A stretch of 64,000 nt of DNA from Sinorhizobium sp. A49 (lineage in GTDB: Bacteria; Pseudomonadota; Alphaproteobacteria; Rhizobiales; Rhizobiaceae). The number at the start of each line of letters is the position of its first letter. Positions within the stretch are counted from its first letter, which is position 1. Of this stretch, positions 50,423-57,928 are shown piece after piece. The DNA is taken from contig NZ_MUNW01000032.1 in NCBI RefSeq assembly GCF_002002725.1, positions 124,001 to 188,000 of the forward strand, read 5' to 3'. A program made the translations under genes and the position numbers. Below the pieces are notes generated by a model. The model saw nothing but the letters and a program-made list of their open reading frames with translations, had not been told where the DNA came from and searched no databases.

Positions 50423-50914
50423 TCAGGCCGCAAACTTCAGCACGGCCTCCGGCTCTTCGCCGTAGCTGTCACCTGTTCGAACAAAGCCCAGTCCCTTGTA
50501 GAAACCTTCCGGGCTTGCCTCGCCCAGGCCGTAGCTGGTGTAAAGCTCACGGATGCCGCGCGCCTTGAGATCGCGCACGACAAGGTCAATCGCCTTCTTG
50601 CCGATGCCCTTTCCCTGAAAAGGTCGGGCGATCATGAAGCGCCAAAGGTAGACGCCGGGGCAATCGATGCCATCGTCCCAATCCGATCCCTGGTGCAGCA
50701 TGATAAAACCGACAAGCGTCTCCTCGGCGTAGATCGCGCGAAACCAGGCATTCTCGGAGAAATGCGCTTCGGCAATCGACGTGCCGTTGTCGGCCACCAT
50801 GTTGCGCTGTTCTTCGCTCAGCGTTTCGCTGAGTTCGCAAACGTCGCAGACGGTAAGCGCAGAGATGCGGCGGAAGGTAATTTCGGTATCGGACGGCAAT
50901 ACATGTTCGCTCAT
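50423..50914 (-). CDS. GNAT family N-acetyltransferase (spermidine acetyltransferase-like)
   Basis: The 163-residue protein has the GNAT acetyl-CoA motif RFMIARPFQGKGIGKKAIDLV near residue 95 and a C-terminal YGLGEASPEGFYKGLGFVRTG segment typical of the polyamine or diamine acetyltransferase-like branch. The substrate is not proven. It lies upstream of the methyltransferase-GNAT fusion on the same strand (59 bp) and is divergent from a TetR regulator. The inverted repeats in the 155-bp gap may control both. Confidence 0.87.
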   Translation of the reverse strand: MSEHVLPSDTEITFRRISALTVCDVCELSETLSEEQRNMVADNGTSIAEAHFSENAWFRAIYAEETLVGFIMLHQGSDWDDGIDCPGVYLWRFMIARPFQGKGIGKKAIDLVVRDLKARGIRELYTSYGLGEASPEGFYKGLGFVRTGDSYGEEPEAVLKFAA

Positions 50915-50995
50915 GAGCGTTCCCTGAAAATCAATGGATGAAAGACGAAGACCAGACCAAAAAGGCCGGCCGCGGTTTTAGATCGTCCGCCAACG

Positions 50996-51015
50996 ATTTG
51001 AGCCATCGCTCAAAT
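50996..51015. promoter_or_regulatory. Perfect inverted repeat, candidate TetR operator
   Basis: ATTTGAGC-CATC-GCTCAAAT is a 20-bp element with perfect 8-bp arms in the divergent promoter region between the GNAT gene and the TetR gene. Size and spacing suit a TetR-family dimer. Confidence 0.6.
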
Positions 51016-51017
51016 TG

Positions 51018-51044
51018 GACATATGATCAAATTTGCGATATGTC
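51018..51044. promoter_or_regulatory. Second inverted repeat in the same promoter
   Basis: GACATAT and ATATGTC arms (7 bp, 13-base spacer) follow the first repeat by 2 bp and end 25 bp before the TetR start. It may be a second operator or part of the promoter. Confidence 0.4.
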
Positions 51045-51069
51045 AACCGGATACAACCGGAGACTGAAT

Positions 51070-51681
51070 ATGGTGTACATGACCCGCCTCGCCCGGCGTG
51101 AGGCGATCATTGCGGCGGCCGTCGCCGTCATGCTGAAGGACGGCTTCGACGGGATGACGACACGGCGGGTGGCCGCCGAAATGGGAGCGGCAAACGGTAT
51201 CATCCACCATCACTTCAAGACCGCAAGCGAACTCAAATCCGCAGCCTTCCAACATTACGAGGCTGCGGCCCGGGCCGAATTCGTGAAGATGCGCCCGACG
51301 CTCAGAGCGACTGCGGCGCTCAAGCTCTTCGTCAGCGACCATACGGACGATGCGCGTGAGAACGGGATGCGGTTCTGGGCGGAGACATGGCGTGCAGCAC
51401 AGGCCGACATTGCGTTGGCGGAGGCTTACGCCCGGACCGTTTCTGACTGGCATCGCCTGCTCTGCGAAATCATCGAGGATGGCATTGCCGCCGGCGAGTT
51501 CCGCACAGGCACGGTCGCGGAATCGATCGCCTGGCGGATCCTCGGCCTCGCAACAGGCCTTTCCAGCATGGCAGTGCTTCCTGTGCCACTGCTTTCTCCG
51601 GCAACGGCCCGCACTCTGATGATGCAAGCCGTTGCCGACGATCTCGGCATCGCGCTTCAAGAAATGACTGGGGTATCCTGA
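51070..51681 (+). CDS. TetR family transcriptional regulator
   Basis: The start ATG 51070 (MVYMTRLARR) is chosen for its GGAG 7 bp upstream; an in-frame ATG at 50938 would run across the putative operators. The 203-residue protein has an N-terminal TetR HTH (REAIIAAAVAVMLKDGFDG, TTRRVAAEMGAANGIIHHHFKT) and a helical ligand domain of the BetI-like type (GMRFWAETWRAAQ). It probably represses itself and the divergent GNAT gene. The inducer is unknown. It is convergent with the small helical protein gene, with stop codons 1 bp apart. Confidence 0.88.
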   Translation: MVYMTRLARREAIIAAAVAVMLKDGFDGMTTRRVAAEMGAANGIIHHHFKTASELKSAAFQHYEAAARAEFVKMRPTLRATAALKLFVSDHTDDARENGMRFWAETWRAAQADIALAEAYARTVSDWHRLLCEIIEDGIAAGEFRTGTVAESIAWRILGLATGLSSMAVLPVPLLSPATARTLMMQAVADDLGIALQEMTGVS

Positions 51682-51682
51682 C

Positions 51683-52129
51683 CTACGCTTTTATCGCAAG
51701 CGCCCTGCGGATATCGGCCACGTATCGCCGGTCGAACAGGCCGAACACCTCGTCACCCACCAACCGATGGACGTCCTGGATATGGGGATAGGCATTCTCG
51801 GCCTCGCCGAGTGCCAGGTAAGAACGCGCAATGGTCATCGATGCGAGCGGCTGGCGCAGTGAAAGCGTCCACGCGCGAACAAGCTTCGAAACGGCGATGC
51901 TGTCGCGGTGACGACCGACGTCGTGAAGCGCCGCGCCATAACCACCCTTCACCCAATAATAGAGATCTTCCCCCTCGAAATTTGCGTCCGCCAGTTGCGC
52001 GGCCAGCCGCCACTGTTCGAGCGACTCCTCGAACCGGTGCTCTGTCCCCAGTGCGATGCCGGCGTTTGCGTGGTCCAACACCACGTTTTCAATTGGGATC
52101 AACTGGTGTGTCGAGTTATTCTCGGTCAT
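51683..52129 (-). CDS. Small helical (TPR-like) protein
   Basis: The start MTENNSTHQL (ATG 52129) gives 148 residues; an extension to 52201 is unlikely. The sequence is almost wholly helical, with pairs of amphipathic helices (HANAGIALGTEHRFEESLEQW, ARSYLALGEAENAYPHIQDV) that resemble tetratricopeptide repeats without a clean consensus. There is no signal peptide. I do not recognise a named family. It is convergent with the TetR gene and divergent from cytochrome b561. Confidence 0.75.
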   Translation of the reverse strand: MTENNSTHQLIPIENVVLDHANAGIALGTEHRFEESLEQWRLAAQLADANFEGEDLYYWVKGGYGAALHDVGRHRDSIAVSKLVRAWTLSLRQPLASMTIARSYLALGEAENAYPHIQDVHRLVGDEVFGLFDRRYVADIRRALAIKA

Positions 52130-52342
52130 GATTGATGTTCCGCGATAGGTTGGATTTTTGCAGAGACCAGACCAGCCAGCCCGCAGCCTGTTCACAAGCA
52201 AATGAGGCGTCTTTCGCGCGCATCAACGTAAACGACCCGCAGATTTACGGTATCGTCGGCGAATAAAAGCGAGGGCCTGTGGGTCCCATCCGAGCGACCA
52301 GAACGAAGTCTTGGACTTCGTCTGAAATCGCGGGAGCTTGCC

Positions 52343-52957
52343 ATGCTGCGAAACAGCAGATCGACATTCGGCTGGGTGACGATCGTCCTCCATTGGATGA
52401 TCGCCGCTTTGATCCTTGGCCTGATCGCGCTCGGCTTCGCCATGCGCAGACTGTCGCTGGATCCGGCGTTGCAATTCTCACTGTACCAATGGCACAAATC
52501 GTTCGGCTTTACCGTGCTTGCTCTCGCAGCGTTTCGGGCCGTCTGGCATCTCTTCGAGCGGAAACCAGAGGCGACCGCAGGCCTTTCGCCGCTTGAACGG
52601 CACGCATCGGCAACGATGCATGTTGCGCTGATCGTCCTCACCTTGGCGGTGCCCCTTGCCGGCTGGGCGGTCGCGTCGACCTCGACCCTGAACATTCCGA
52701 GCTTCTATTTCGACTGGTTCGTCATCCCGCATCTGCCGATGGCGAAATCAGAGGCGGCTGAGACCGTCTGGACGTCAACGCACGCGATCCTGGCCTACAT
52801 GATGCTCACCCTCGTCCTCGTCCATGCCATGGCCGCTTTCTACCACCACATCATCAGGCGAGATGAGGTTCTGGCTCGCATGTTGACGTTGCGGCAGCGG
52901 CGTCGCGGCGAAATCGAGAAAGCCAGCGGCGCGCCCCTGGTTGCCAAGAGGAAGTAA
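52343..52957 (+). CDS. Cytochrome b561
   Basis: The 204-residue protein has four membrane helices with the conserved haem-ligand histidines in IVLHWMIAA (residue 17), YQWHKSFGF (about 51), TSTHAIL (about 150) and LVHAMAAFYHH (about 165). The N-terminal pattern TFGWVTIVLHW is diagnostic for the bacterial b561 family. It moves electrons across or within the membrane, probably from ubiquinol. It is followed 3 bp later by a YceI gene, matching the yceJ-yceI pair of E. coli. Confidence 0.92.
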   Translation: MLRNSRSTFGWVTIVLHWMIAALILGLIALGFAMRRLSLDPALQFSLYQWHKSFGFTVLALAAFRAVWHLFERKPEATAGLSPLERHASATMHVALIVLTLAVPLAGWAVASTSTLNIPSFYFDWFVIPHLPMAKSEAAETVWTSTHAILAYMMLTLVLVHAMAAFYHHIIRRDEVLARMLTLRQRRRGEIEKASGAPLVAKRK

Positions 52958-52960
52958 CCC

Positions 52961-53563
52961 ATGATCATGCAGAAATCGAAACCATCGCCAGCAGCATTGG
53001 CACTTTGTATCGTACTCACGTGCGCATCCGGACCAGATACTGCCAGAGCCAGCGCTCCGCAACTCCAGGACGCTGCCGGCAACTACGGTATCACCGGGGC
53101 ATCACGCGTCCATTTTTCCGTCGCCCAAGTCGGCGGCGGCGGCATCGTCGGCGACTTCGGCAAGTTCTCCGGCAATTTCCGCATAGACGGCAGCAATATC
53201 AGCCGCTCGTCAGTCGAGTTCACGCTCTATCCGGAAAGTGTCGAGACAGGAGAAAGCCGCGTCGAAGACTTCCTGAAGTCGAGCGCGGTCTTCGACAGCG
53301 CGACATACCGCACCGTCACCTTCCGCTCGACCAGCGTCACGCAGACCGGCCCCGACTCAGCCGCCATCGAAGGCACGCTGACCGCGCGCGGCAAAACCCG
53401 GAAGGAACGTTTCTCGGTAAAGCTGACGGACTGGAACAGCCGCTCGATCTCGTTCATGATCCGGGGCAGCATCTTTCGCTCGCCCTACGGCATGGACGTC
53501 GGGACACCGATCTATTCCAACGTCGTCGAATTCGACATGAACATAAAGGGGCAGAAGCACTAA
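52961..53563 (+). CDS. YceI family periplasmic lipid-binding protein
   Basis: The 200-residue protein starts with a signal peptide (about residues 1-31, ending in an ARA/ASA-type site). The mature part is a YceI beta-barrel: SRVHFSVAQVGGGGIVGDFGKFSG near residue 47, VEFTLYPESVETG near 85, and VKLTDWNSRSISFMIRGSI near 150. YceI proteins bind polyisoprenoid or other lipids in the periplasm. It is co-transcribed with cytochrome b561. The polyprenyl-phosphate cluster next door is convergent, so a link between them is only a thought. Confidence 0.92.
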   Translation: MIMQKSKPSPAALALCIVLTCASGPDTARASAPQLQDAAGNYGITGASRVHFSVAQVGGGGIVGDFGKFSGNFRIDGSNISRSSVEFTLYPESVETGESRVEDFLKSSAVFDSATYRTVTFRSTSVTQTGPDSAAIEGTLTARGKTRKERFSVKLTDWNSRSISFMIRGSIFRSPYGMDVGTPIYSNVVEFDMNIKGQKH

Positions 53564-53598
53564 GCGCCCTGCCCCCTCTCAATCGATTGCGAAAGCTA

Positions 53599-55053
53599 TC
53601 AGCTGCCGATCTGACTGCCGACAAAGTCCTTGACGATACGCACGATCCCACGGCCCAGGAGCGCGTCGAGCGCGGCAATGAACTGGTCGACATGAGACCG
53701 TTCGCAGATCAGCGGCGGCTCAAGGCGGATGACATTGCGATTGTATTCGGTGAACGCGACAAGCACGTCGTAGTCGCGCAGAAGCAAGGCGCCGATGAAG
53801 CCCGACAGCGATCCCTTCAGCTTGTCGTCGAGCACGGAAACCACGGGACGCAGTACCATCGGCAACGTCTGGCTGAAATCCTGGAACTCCAGGCCAACCA
53901 TCAGGCCCTTGCCGCGCACATCCTTGATGATCTTCGGATACTTCTCCTTCAACACCTGCAGACGCTCAAGCAGATAGTCGCCGCTGTCGGCGGCGCGATC
54001 GATAAGACGATCGTCGTAGAGCACGTTGATGCCCTCGATCGCTGTGACGCAGGCTTCGCCCATGCCGCCGAACGTCGCCATGGCGTGGATCATCGCCGTC
54101 TTCGATGTGCCATAGGCTTTCATGTAGACTTCGCGGCGCGCGATCATCGCGCCAACCGCCGCCTTGCCAGCGCCGAGCGACTTGGCGAGAGCGGTAACGT
54201 CAGGCACGACGCCATAGTGTTCGAAGGCGTAGAAGCGGCCCGAGCGGCCATAACCGCACTGCACTTCGTCAGCCACCCACAGGACGCCATAGCGATCGCA
54301 CAGAGCGCGCAGTTGCTGCCAGTATTCGGCCGGTGCCTGGATGATGCCGCCGCCGCCCTGGATCGTCTCGAGCACGATGACGCCGATCTCCGGATCGGAC
54401 TGGAAGGATTTCTCAACGGCCGCGATATCGGCGAAGGGAACACGGACCGTGTTGTCAACGAGCTTGAAATCGGCGCGATAGAGCTGACCGTCGGTGATGG
54501 CAAGCACACCCTTGGTCTTGCCGTGGAAGGAGTTTTCCGCATAGACGACCTTCGGGCGCTTCGGGCCGGCGGCGCGCTCGGCAAGCTTGACGGCGGCCTC
54601 CATCGCCTCTGAGCCCGACGAGCCGAGGAACACCATGTCGAGATCAGCAGGCGAGCAGGCGGCAATGTTCTTTGCAAGCGCCGCCGCATATTGCGACATG
54701 AAGGCAATCGCAATTTCGTGGCGTTTCTCGTCCTGGAACTTCTGACGCGCCTCGAGGATGCGGGGGTGGTTGTGGCCGAAGGCCAGCGAGCCGAAGCCAC
54801 CGAAGAAATCGAGGATTTTCCGGCCGTTCTGGTCGGTGTAATACATGCCCTCGGCGCTTTCGATCTTCACCTTGTGAAAACCGAGCAGCTTCATGAAATG
54901 CAACTGGCCAGGGTTGAGATGATCCTTGAAGGCGGTGGTGATGTCGCCGATCGACATGGCTTTCGCCTGCTCGACCGTGAGCAGGTTTGGCCTTGCGACG
55001 CCACCTTCGTGCGACGGTGCCGAGACGGCTGTTCGGTTCGGTCTATCCAGCAT
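53599..55053 (-). CDS. Class III PLP aminotransferase of the polyprenyl-sugar cluster
   Basis: The start ATG 55053 (MLDRPNRTAV) has GAGGGG 8 bp upstream; a GTG at 55068 overlapping the previous stop is the alternative. The 484-residue protein is a class III aminotransferase. Features are FGGFGSLAFGHNHP near residue 87, the PLP phosphate site LGSSGSEAMEAAVKLAERA near 145, ADEVQCGYGRSG near 268, and the PLP lysine in ALAKSLGAGK near 298. The amino acceptor is unknown. It is the last gene of the eamA-SDR-aminotransferase block, so it may make an amino sugar or amino-lipid. Confidence 0.87.
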   Translation of the reverse strand: MLDRPNRTAVSAPSHEGGVARPNLLTVEQAKAMSIGDITTAFKDHLNPGQLHFMKLLGFHKVKIESAEGMYYTDQNGRKILDFFGGFGSLAFGHNHPRILEARQKFQDEKRHEIAIAFMSQYAAALAKNIAACSPADLDMVFLGSSGSEAMEAAVKLAERAAGPKRPKVVYAENSFHGKTKGVLAITDGQLYRADFKLVDNTVRVPFADIAAVEKSFQSDPEIGVIVLETIQGGGGIIQAPAEYWQQLRALCDRYGVLWVADEVQCGYGRSGRFYAFEHYGVVPDVTALAKSLGAGKAAVGAMIARREVYMKAYGTSKTAMIHAMATFGGMGEACVTAIEGINVLYDDRLIDRAADSGDYLLERLQVLKEKYPKIIKDVRGKGLMVGLEFQDFSQTLPMVLRPVVSVLDDKLKGSLSGFIGALLLRDYDVLVAFTEYNRNVIRLEPPLICERSHVDQFIAALDALLGRGIVRIVKDFVGSQIGS

Positions 55054-55064
55054 GGTCATTCCCC

Positions 55065-56075
55065 TCACTCGGCCGGTACGGCAGCGGCGTTTTGCATCGT
55101 GGTACCGGACTTTTTGGCCCGATATTCGTCATAGGCGGCAACCAGCATATCGCCGTCGTTGAACTCCGGCCGCCAGCCGAGCTGATGCTTCAGCTTGCCC
55201 GTCTCGCGCACGCACAGTTCGTCGGCAATCAGGTACTGCTCCGGATCCATGATCGGCTTGTTGATCAGGTCGAAGAGCGCCAGCGTCTGCTTCACCGCGA
55301 AGGCAGGCGTCGGCAGCAAGAAGGACTTCGAACCGGCATGCTTGATCAGGTTGCCGAGAAGCTCCCGCACGGAAGGCGGACTGTCCGAGCCGAGGTTGTA
55401 GGCCTCGTTGGGCACGCCGCCCTTCCAGGCAAGCCTTGCGGCTTCGGCGCAATCGAACACCGAGATGAACTGGTACGGCACCTTGCCAGAACCGATCATC
55501 GGCACCGGCAGGTTCATGTCGATCAGCTTGAACAGTTTTTCGAGAATGCCGAGACGGCCGGGGCCGATAATCAGGCGCGGGCGGAAGATCGAGATACTCA
55601 TGCCCTGCTTGCGCCATTGCACGGCCAGTTGTTCTGTCGCCCACTTCGACTTTCCATATTCGCCAAGCGGCTTTGCCGGATGGTCCTCGGTCTGCGGTGA
55701 CTGAACCGTGTGGCCGTAGATCATGTCGGTGGTGAACTGCACGAGGCGCGAGGCATTCGCCACGCCCATGGCCTTCATGATGTTCTCGGCGCCGTAGTAG
55801 TTGACCGGCCAGAAGAAGTCCCAACGCTTCGAGCGGATCTGCAACGGCGACAGCATCTTGGCCGCCATGTTGTAGACCATGTCGTCCGGGCCGATGCCGA
55901 CCTTCAGCACATCGCTCATCTGCGTAACGTCGCAATGGACGAAGCGCGCGCGGCTGTAGTGCGGCAGATCGGACTTGACGATATCGGCGACAACGACCTC
56001 TTCGCCGTCCTGGACGAGGCGCTGCGCCAGATGCCGGCCGACGAAACCATCGCCACCAAAGATAATGTGCTTCAT
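55065..56075 (-). CDS. NAD-dependent epimerase/dehydratase (extended SDR)
   Basis: The 336-residue protein has the nucleotide loop GGDGFVGRHL at residue 8, an aspartate (VADIV) after beta-2 that suits NAD, and the catalytic YGKSK near residue 160 with the upstream TTDMIYG serine/threonine region. The substrate pocket sequence RPRLIIGPGR follows. Members epimerise or reduce sugar nucleotides or lipid-linked sugars. By context it may act after the DprE1-like oxidase, in the place of DprE2, though it is an extended rather than a classical SDR. It overlaps eamA by ATGA. Confidence 0.87.
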   Translation of the reverse strand: MKHIIFGGDGFVGRHLAQRLVQDGEEVVVADIVKSDLPHYSRARFVHCDVTQMSDVLKVGIGPDDMVYNMAAKMLSPLQIRSKRWDFFWPVNYYGAENIMKAMGVANASRLVQFTTDMIYGHTVQSPQTEDHPAKPLGEYGKSKWATEQLAVQWRKQGMSISIFRPRLIIGPGRLGILEKLFKLIDMNLPVPMIGSGKVPYQFISVFDCAEAARLAWKGGVPNEAYNLGSDSPPSVRELLGNLIKHAGSKSFLLPTPAFAVKQTLALFDLINKPIMDPEQYLIADELCVRETGKLKHQLGWRPEFNDGDMLVAAYDEYRAKKSGTTMQNAAAVPAE

Positions 56076-56512
56076 GACTTGCTCCCGAAATCTGCTGTTC
56101 TTGCACCAGCCGCTTCGGCCGGCTTTTCGTCGCTATGGGATGAAATGCCCGACTGGGCGATCAGGACCGTTCCGACGCAAATGAATGCGATGCCGGCGAT
56201 GCGCCAGGCATTAAGGTCTTCGCGAAAGAGGAAATAGGCGAAGAACGCCACCGCGACATAAGCCAGGCTCAGGAACGGATAGGCGAAGGAAAGCTCCACC
56301 TTCGACAGCACATAGAGATGCGATGCCATGGAGATGACGAAGGTCGCGAGACCGGCGAAGACCCATGGATTGAAAATGATCTGGAACAGGCGGACGATCG
56401 CCGTCTCGGCTGTCATCGAGATCGGCCCGAGCGACATCATGCCCTGCTTCAGCATCAGCTGTGCGGCCGCATTGGTCAGCACAGTGAAGAGAATGAATGG
56501 AATATATTTCAT
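56072..56512 (-). CDS. Four-helix EamA/SMR-type membrane protein (ArnE/F-like)
   Basis: The 146-residue protein has four helices in a single EamA repeat: FILFTVLTNAAAQLMLKQG at the start, then VFAGLATFVISMASHLYVLSK, VELSFAYPFLSLAYVAVAFFAYFLF, and IAGIAFICVGTVLIAQSG. This one-repeat layout, with the LSFAYPF sequence, resembles the ArnE/ArnF subunits that flip undecaprenyl-phosphate-aminoarabinose. A hydrophilic tail follows. It is 93 bp after the DprE1-like gene, with an AT-rich gap, and its stop overlaps the epimerase start. Its role as a lipid-linked sugar flippase is inferred from family and context. Confidence 0.82.
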   Translation of the reverse strand: MKYIPFILFTVLTNAAAQLMLKQGMMSLGPISMTAETAIVRLFQIIFNPWVFAGLATFVISMASHLYVLSKVELSFAYPFLSLAYVAVAFFAYFLFREDLNAWRIAGIAFICVGTVLIAQSGISSHSDEKPAEAAGARTADFGSKS

Positions 56513-56605
56513 AGTTTTACTCCCAGTCCCGGGAAAACAACTACACGCAAGAGACGCATATTCCGTGAAGTTCGCGCATTTAATTTAATAAAATTGTCTG
56601 CAGTC

Positions 56606-57928
56606 TCATTTTGGCAAAGCCAACGCCGTGCGGCGCCAGAAGTTCGACGTCAACGCCGGATCGCGCAACGCCTCGAGTGACCGCCAAGAAGTGAAAGATT
56701 TTTCAAAGACTTGCGGACTCATGCGCGCATCCTTGTAGGGATTGATCGCGCCTCCGGCCTCGACAACGATCGCATCGAGGCGGTCCAGCAGCTTTACCGT
56801 CCGTTCACCCTGATTGGCGAAGTCTAGCGTCAAAGTAAAACCGGGCCGCGGAAACGACATGAGGCCACGCGAGGCGACGTCCCCGAAGCGCTTCAGGACG
56901 GTCAGGAAGGACGCGTGCCCGGCGCGGCGCGCCGTCTCCATCAGCGTCGCGGTAATCTCACGCGCGTTCTCGGCGGGGTAGACGCTCTGGTGCTGATACA
57001 GTCCTTTTGGACCGTAAAGCCTGTTCCACGCGCCGATGGCGTCGAGCGGATAGAAATACGACGTCCACGGCACAGTCGAAATTGTCTCGCCCGGCTTCTC
57101 CTTGCGGAAGTAATATTCGTTGAACGCCTTGAGCGTCGCGAAATTGAGAAGGTTGAATGGTGGCGAGAACGGTACCGAGAGTTTCATGCCTTTCGGCATG
57201 TCGGGAAACTCGCAGGAGCCATCCGCATGATCCCCGGCGAGCAGGACCCCACGGCCCATGCGCCGTCCGGTTGCAAGCTGGTCAATCCAGGCGACGGAAT
57301 ATTCATGTTCCTCATCGACGCGATCCACCAGGCCGAAGTATTCGTCGAGATTGCCGAACCGAATGGCGTGCTGCTGCACATGCGGCGACGGCACTTTGGT
57401 GAGACGAAGGCTGACGGTCAGGATCAGGCCGGTCAGTCCCATTCCGCCGATCGTCGCCGAAAACAACTCCGGGTTATCAAGCGGCGTGCAGGTCAGGCGC
57501 TCGCCAGTGGAGCGCAGCAGCGTAAAGCCGGACACATGATTGCCGAAGGTCCCGCGCACATGGTGGTTCTTGCCGTGAACATCGTTGGCAAGCGCGCCGC
57601 CTATCGTGACAAAAGCCGTGCCGGGCGTGACGGGAAGAAAGAAGCGGTGGGGAATGGCGCGGGCCAACACATCGCCGAGGGTAACGCCCGCTTCGCAGGT
57701 CATCATACCGGTGCCGGGGTCGAACGCGAGAATTCGCGCGTGTCGGCGATTGTCGATCAGCGTACCCAGATCGTTGTGGCAGCTGTCGCCATAGCTGCGA
57801 CCATTGCCGAACGGCAGGAAGGTCTCCGGCTCGATCGAACCGATGCGATCTTCGTAGTCGTCCGGCGAAATGCCCTGCCGCGGCCGACGATCGAGCCGGC
57901 CCCAGCTGTCGTAATCTTGCGTATTCAT
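56606..57928 (-). CDS. DprE1-like FAD-linked oxidase (polyprenyl-phosphoryl-ribose oxidase type)
   Basis: The start MNTQDYDSWG (ATG 57928) overlaps the upstream stop as ATGA and gives 440 residues; an extension to 58105 lies in the UbiA gene. Diagnostic features are the FAD loop PFGNGRSYGD at residue 39, GGALANDVHGKNHHVRGTFGNHV near 110, and VLKRFGDV near 344. The C-terminal catalytic lysine is in NPYKDARM (399), aligned with Lys418 of M. tuberculosis DprE1. The position of Cys387, the benzothiazinone target, is threonine 367 here by hand alignment. It would oxidise C2 of polyprenyl-phosphoryl-ribose. Confidence 0.87.
   Translation of the reverse strand: MNTQDYDSWGRLDRRPRQGISPDDYEDRIGSIEPETFLPFGNGRSYGDSCHNDLGTLIDNRRHARILAFDPGTGMMTCEAGVTLGDVLARAIPHRFFLPVTPGTAFVTIGGALANDVHGKNHHVRGTFGNHVSGFTLLRSTGERLTCTPLDNPELFSATIGGMGLTGLILTVSLRLTKVPSPHVQQHAIRFGNLDEYFGLVDRVDEEHEYSVAWIDQLATGRRMGRGVLLAGDHADGSCEFPDMPKGMKLSVPFSPPFNLLNFATLKAFNEYYFRKEKPGETISTVPWTSYFYPLDAIGAWNRLYGPKGLYQHQSVYPAENAREITATLMETARRAGHASFLTVLKRFGDVASRGLMSFPRPGFTLTLDFANQGERTVKLLDRLDAIVVEAGGAINPYKDARMSPQVFEKSFTSWRSLEALRDPALTSNFWRRTALALPK

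Noticed and set aside
53005-54612. Plus-strand 535-residue frame across yceI and the aminotransferase
   Set aside because: It overlaps yceI in another frame and is antisense to a complete aminotransferase. Its Arg/His-rich start is typical of a false frame.
53599-55053. Hopanoid HpnO identity for the class III aminotransferase
   Set aside because: No other hopanoid genes are near and the neighbours point to polyprenyl-sugar synthesis, so the name is not supported.
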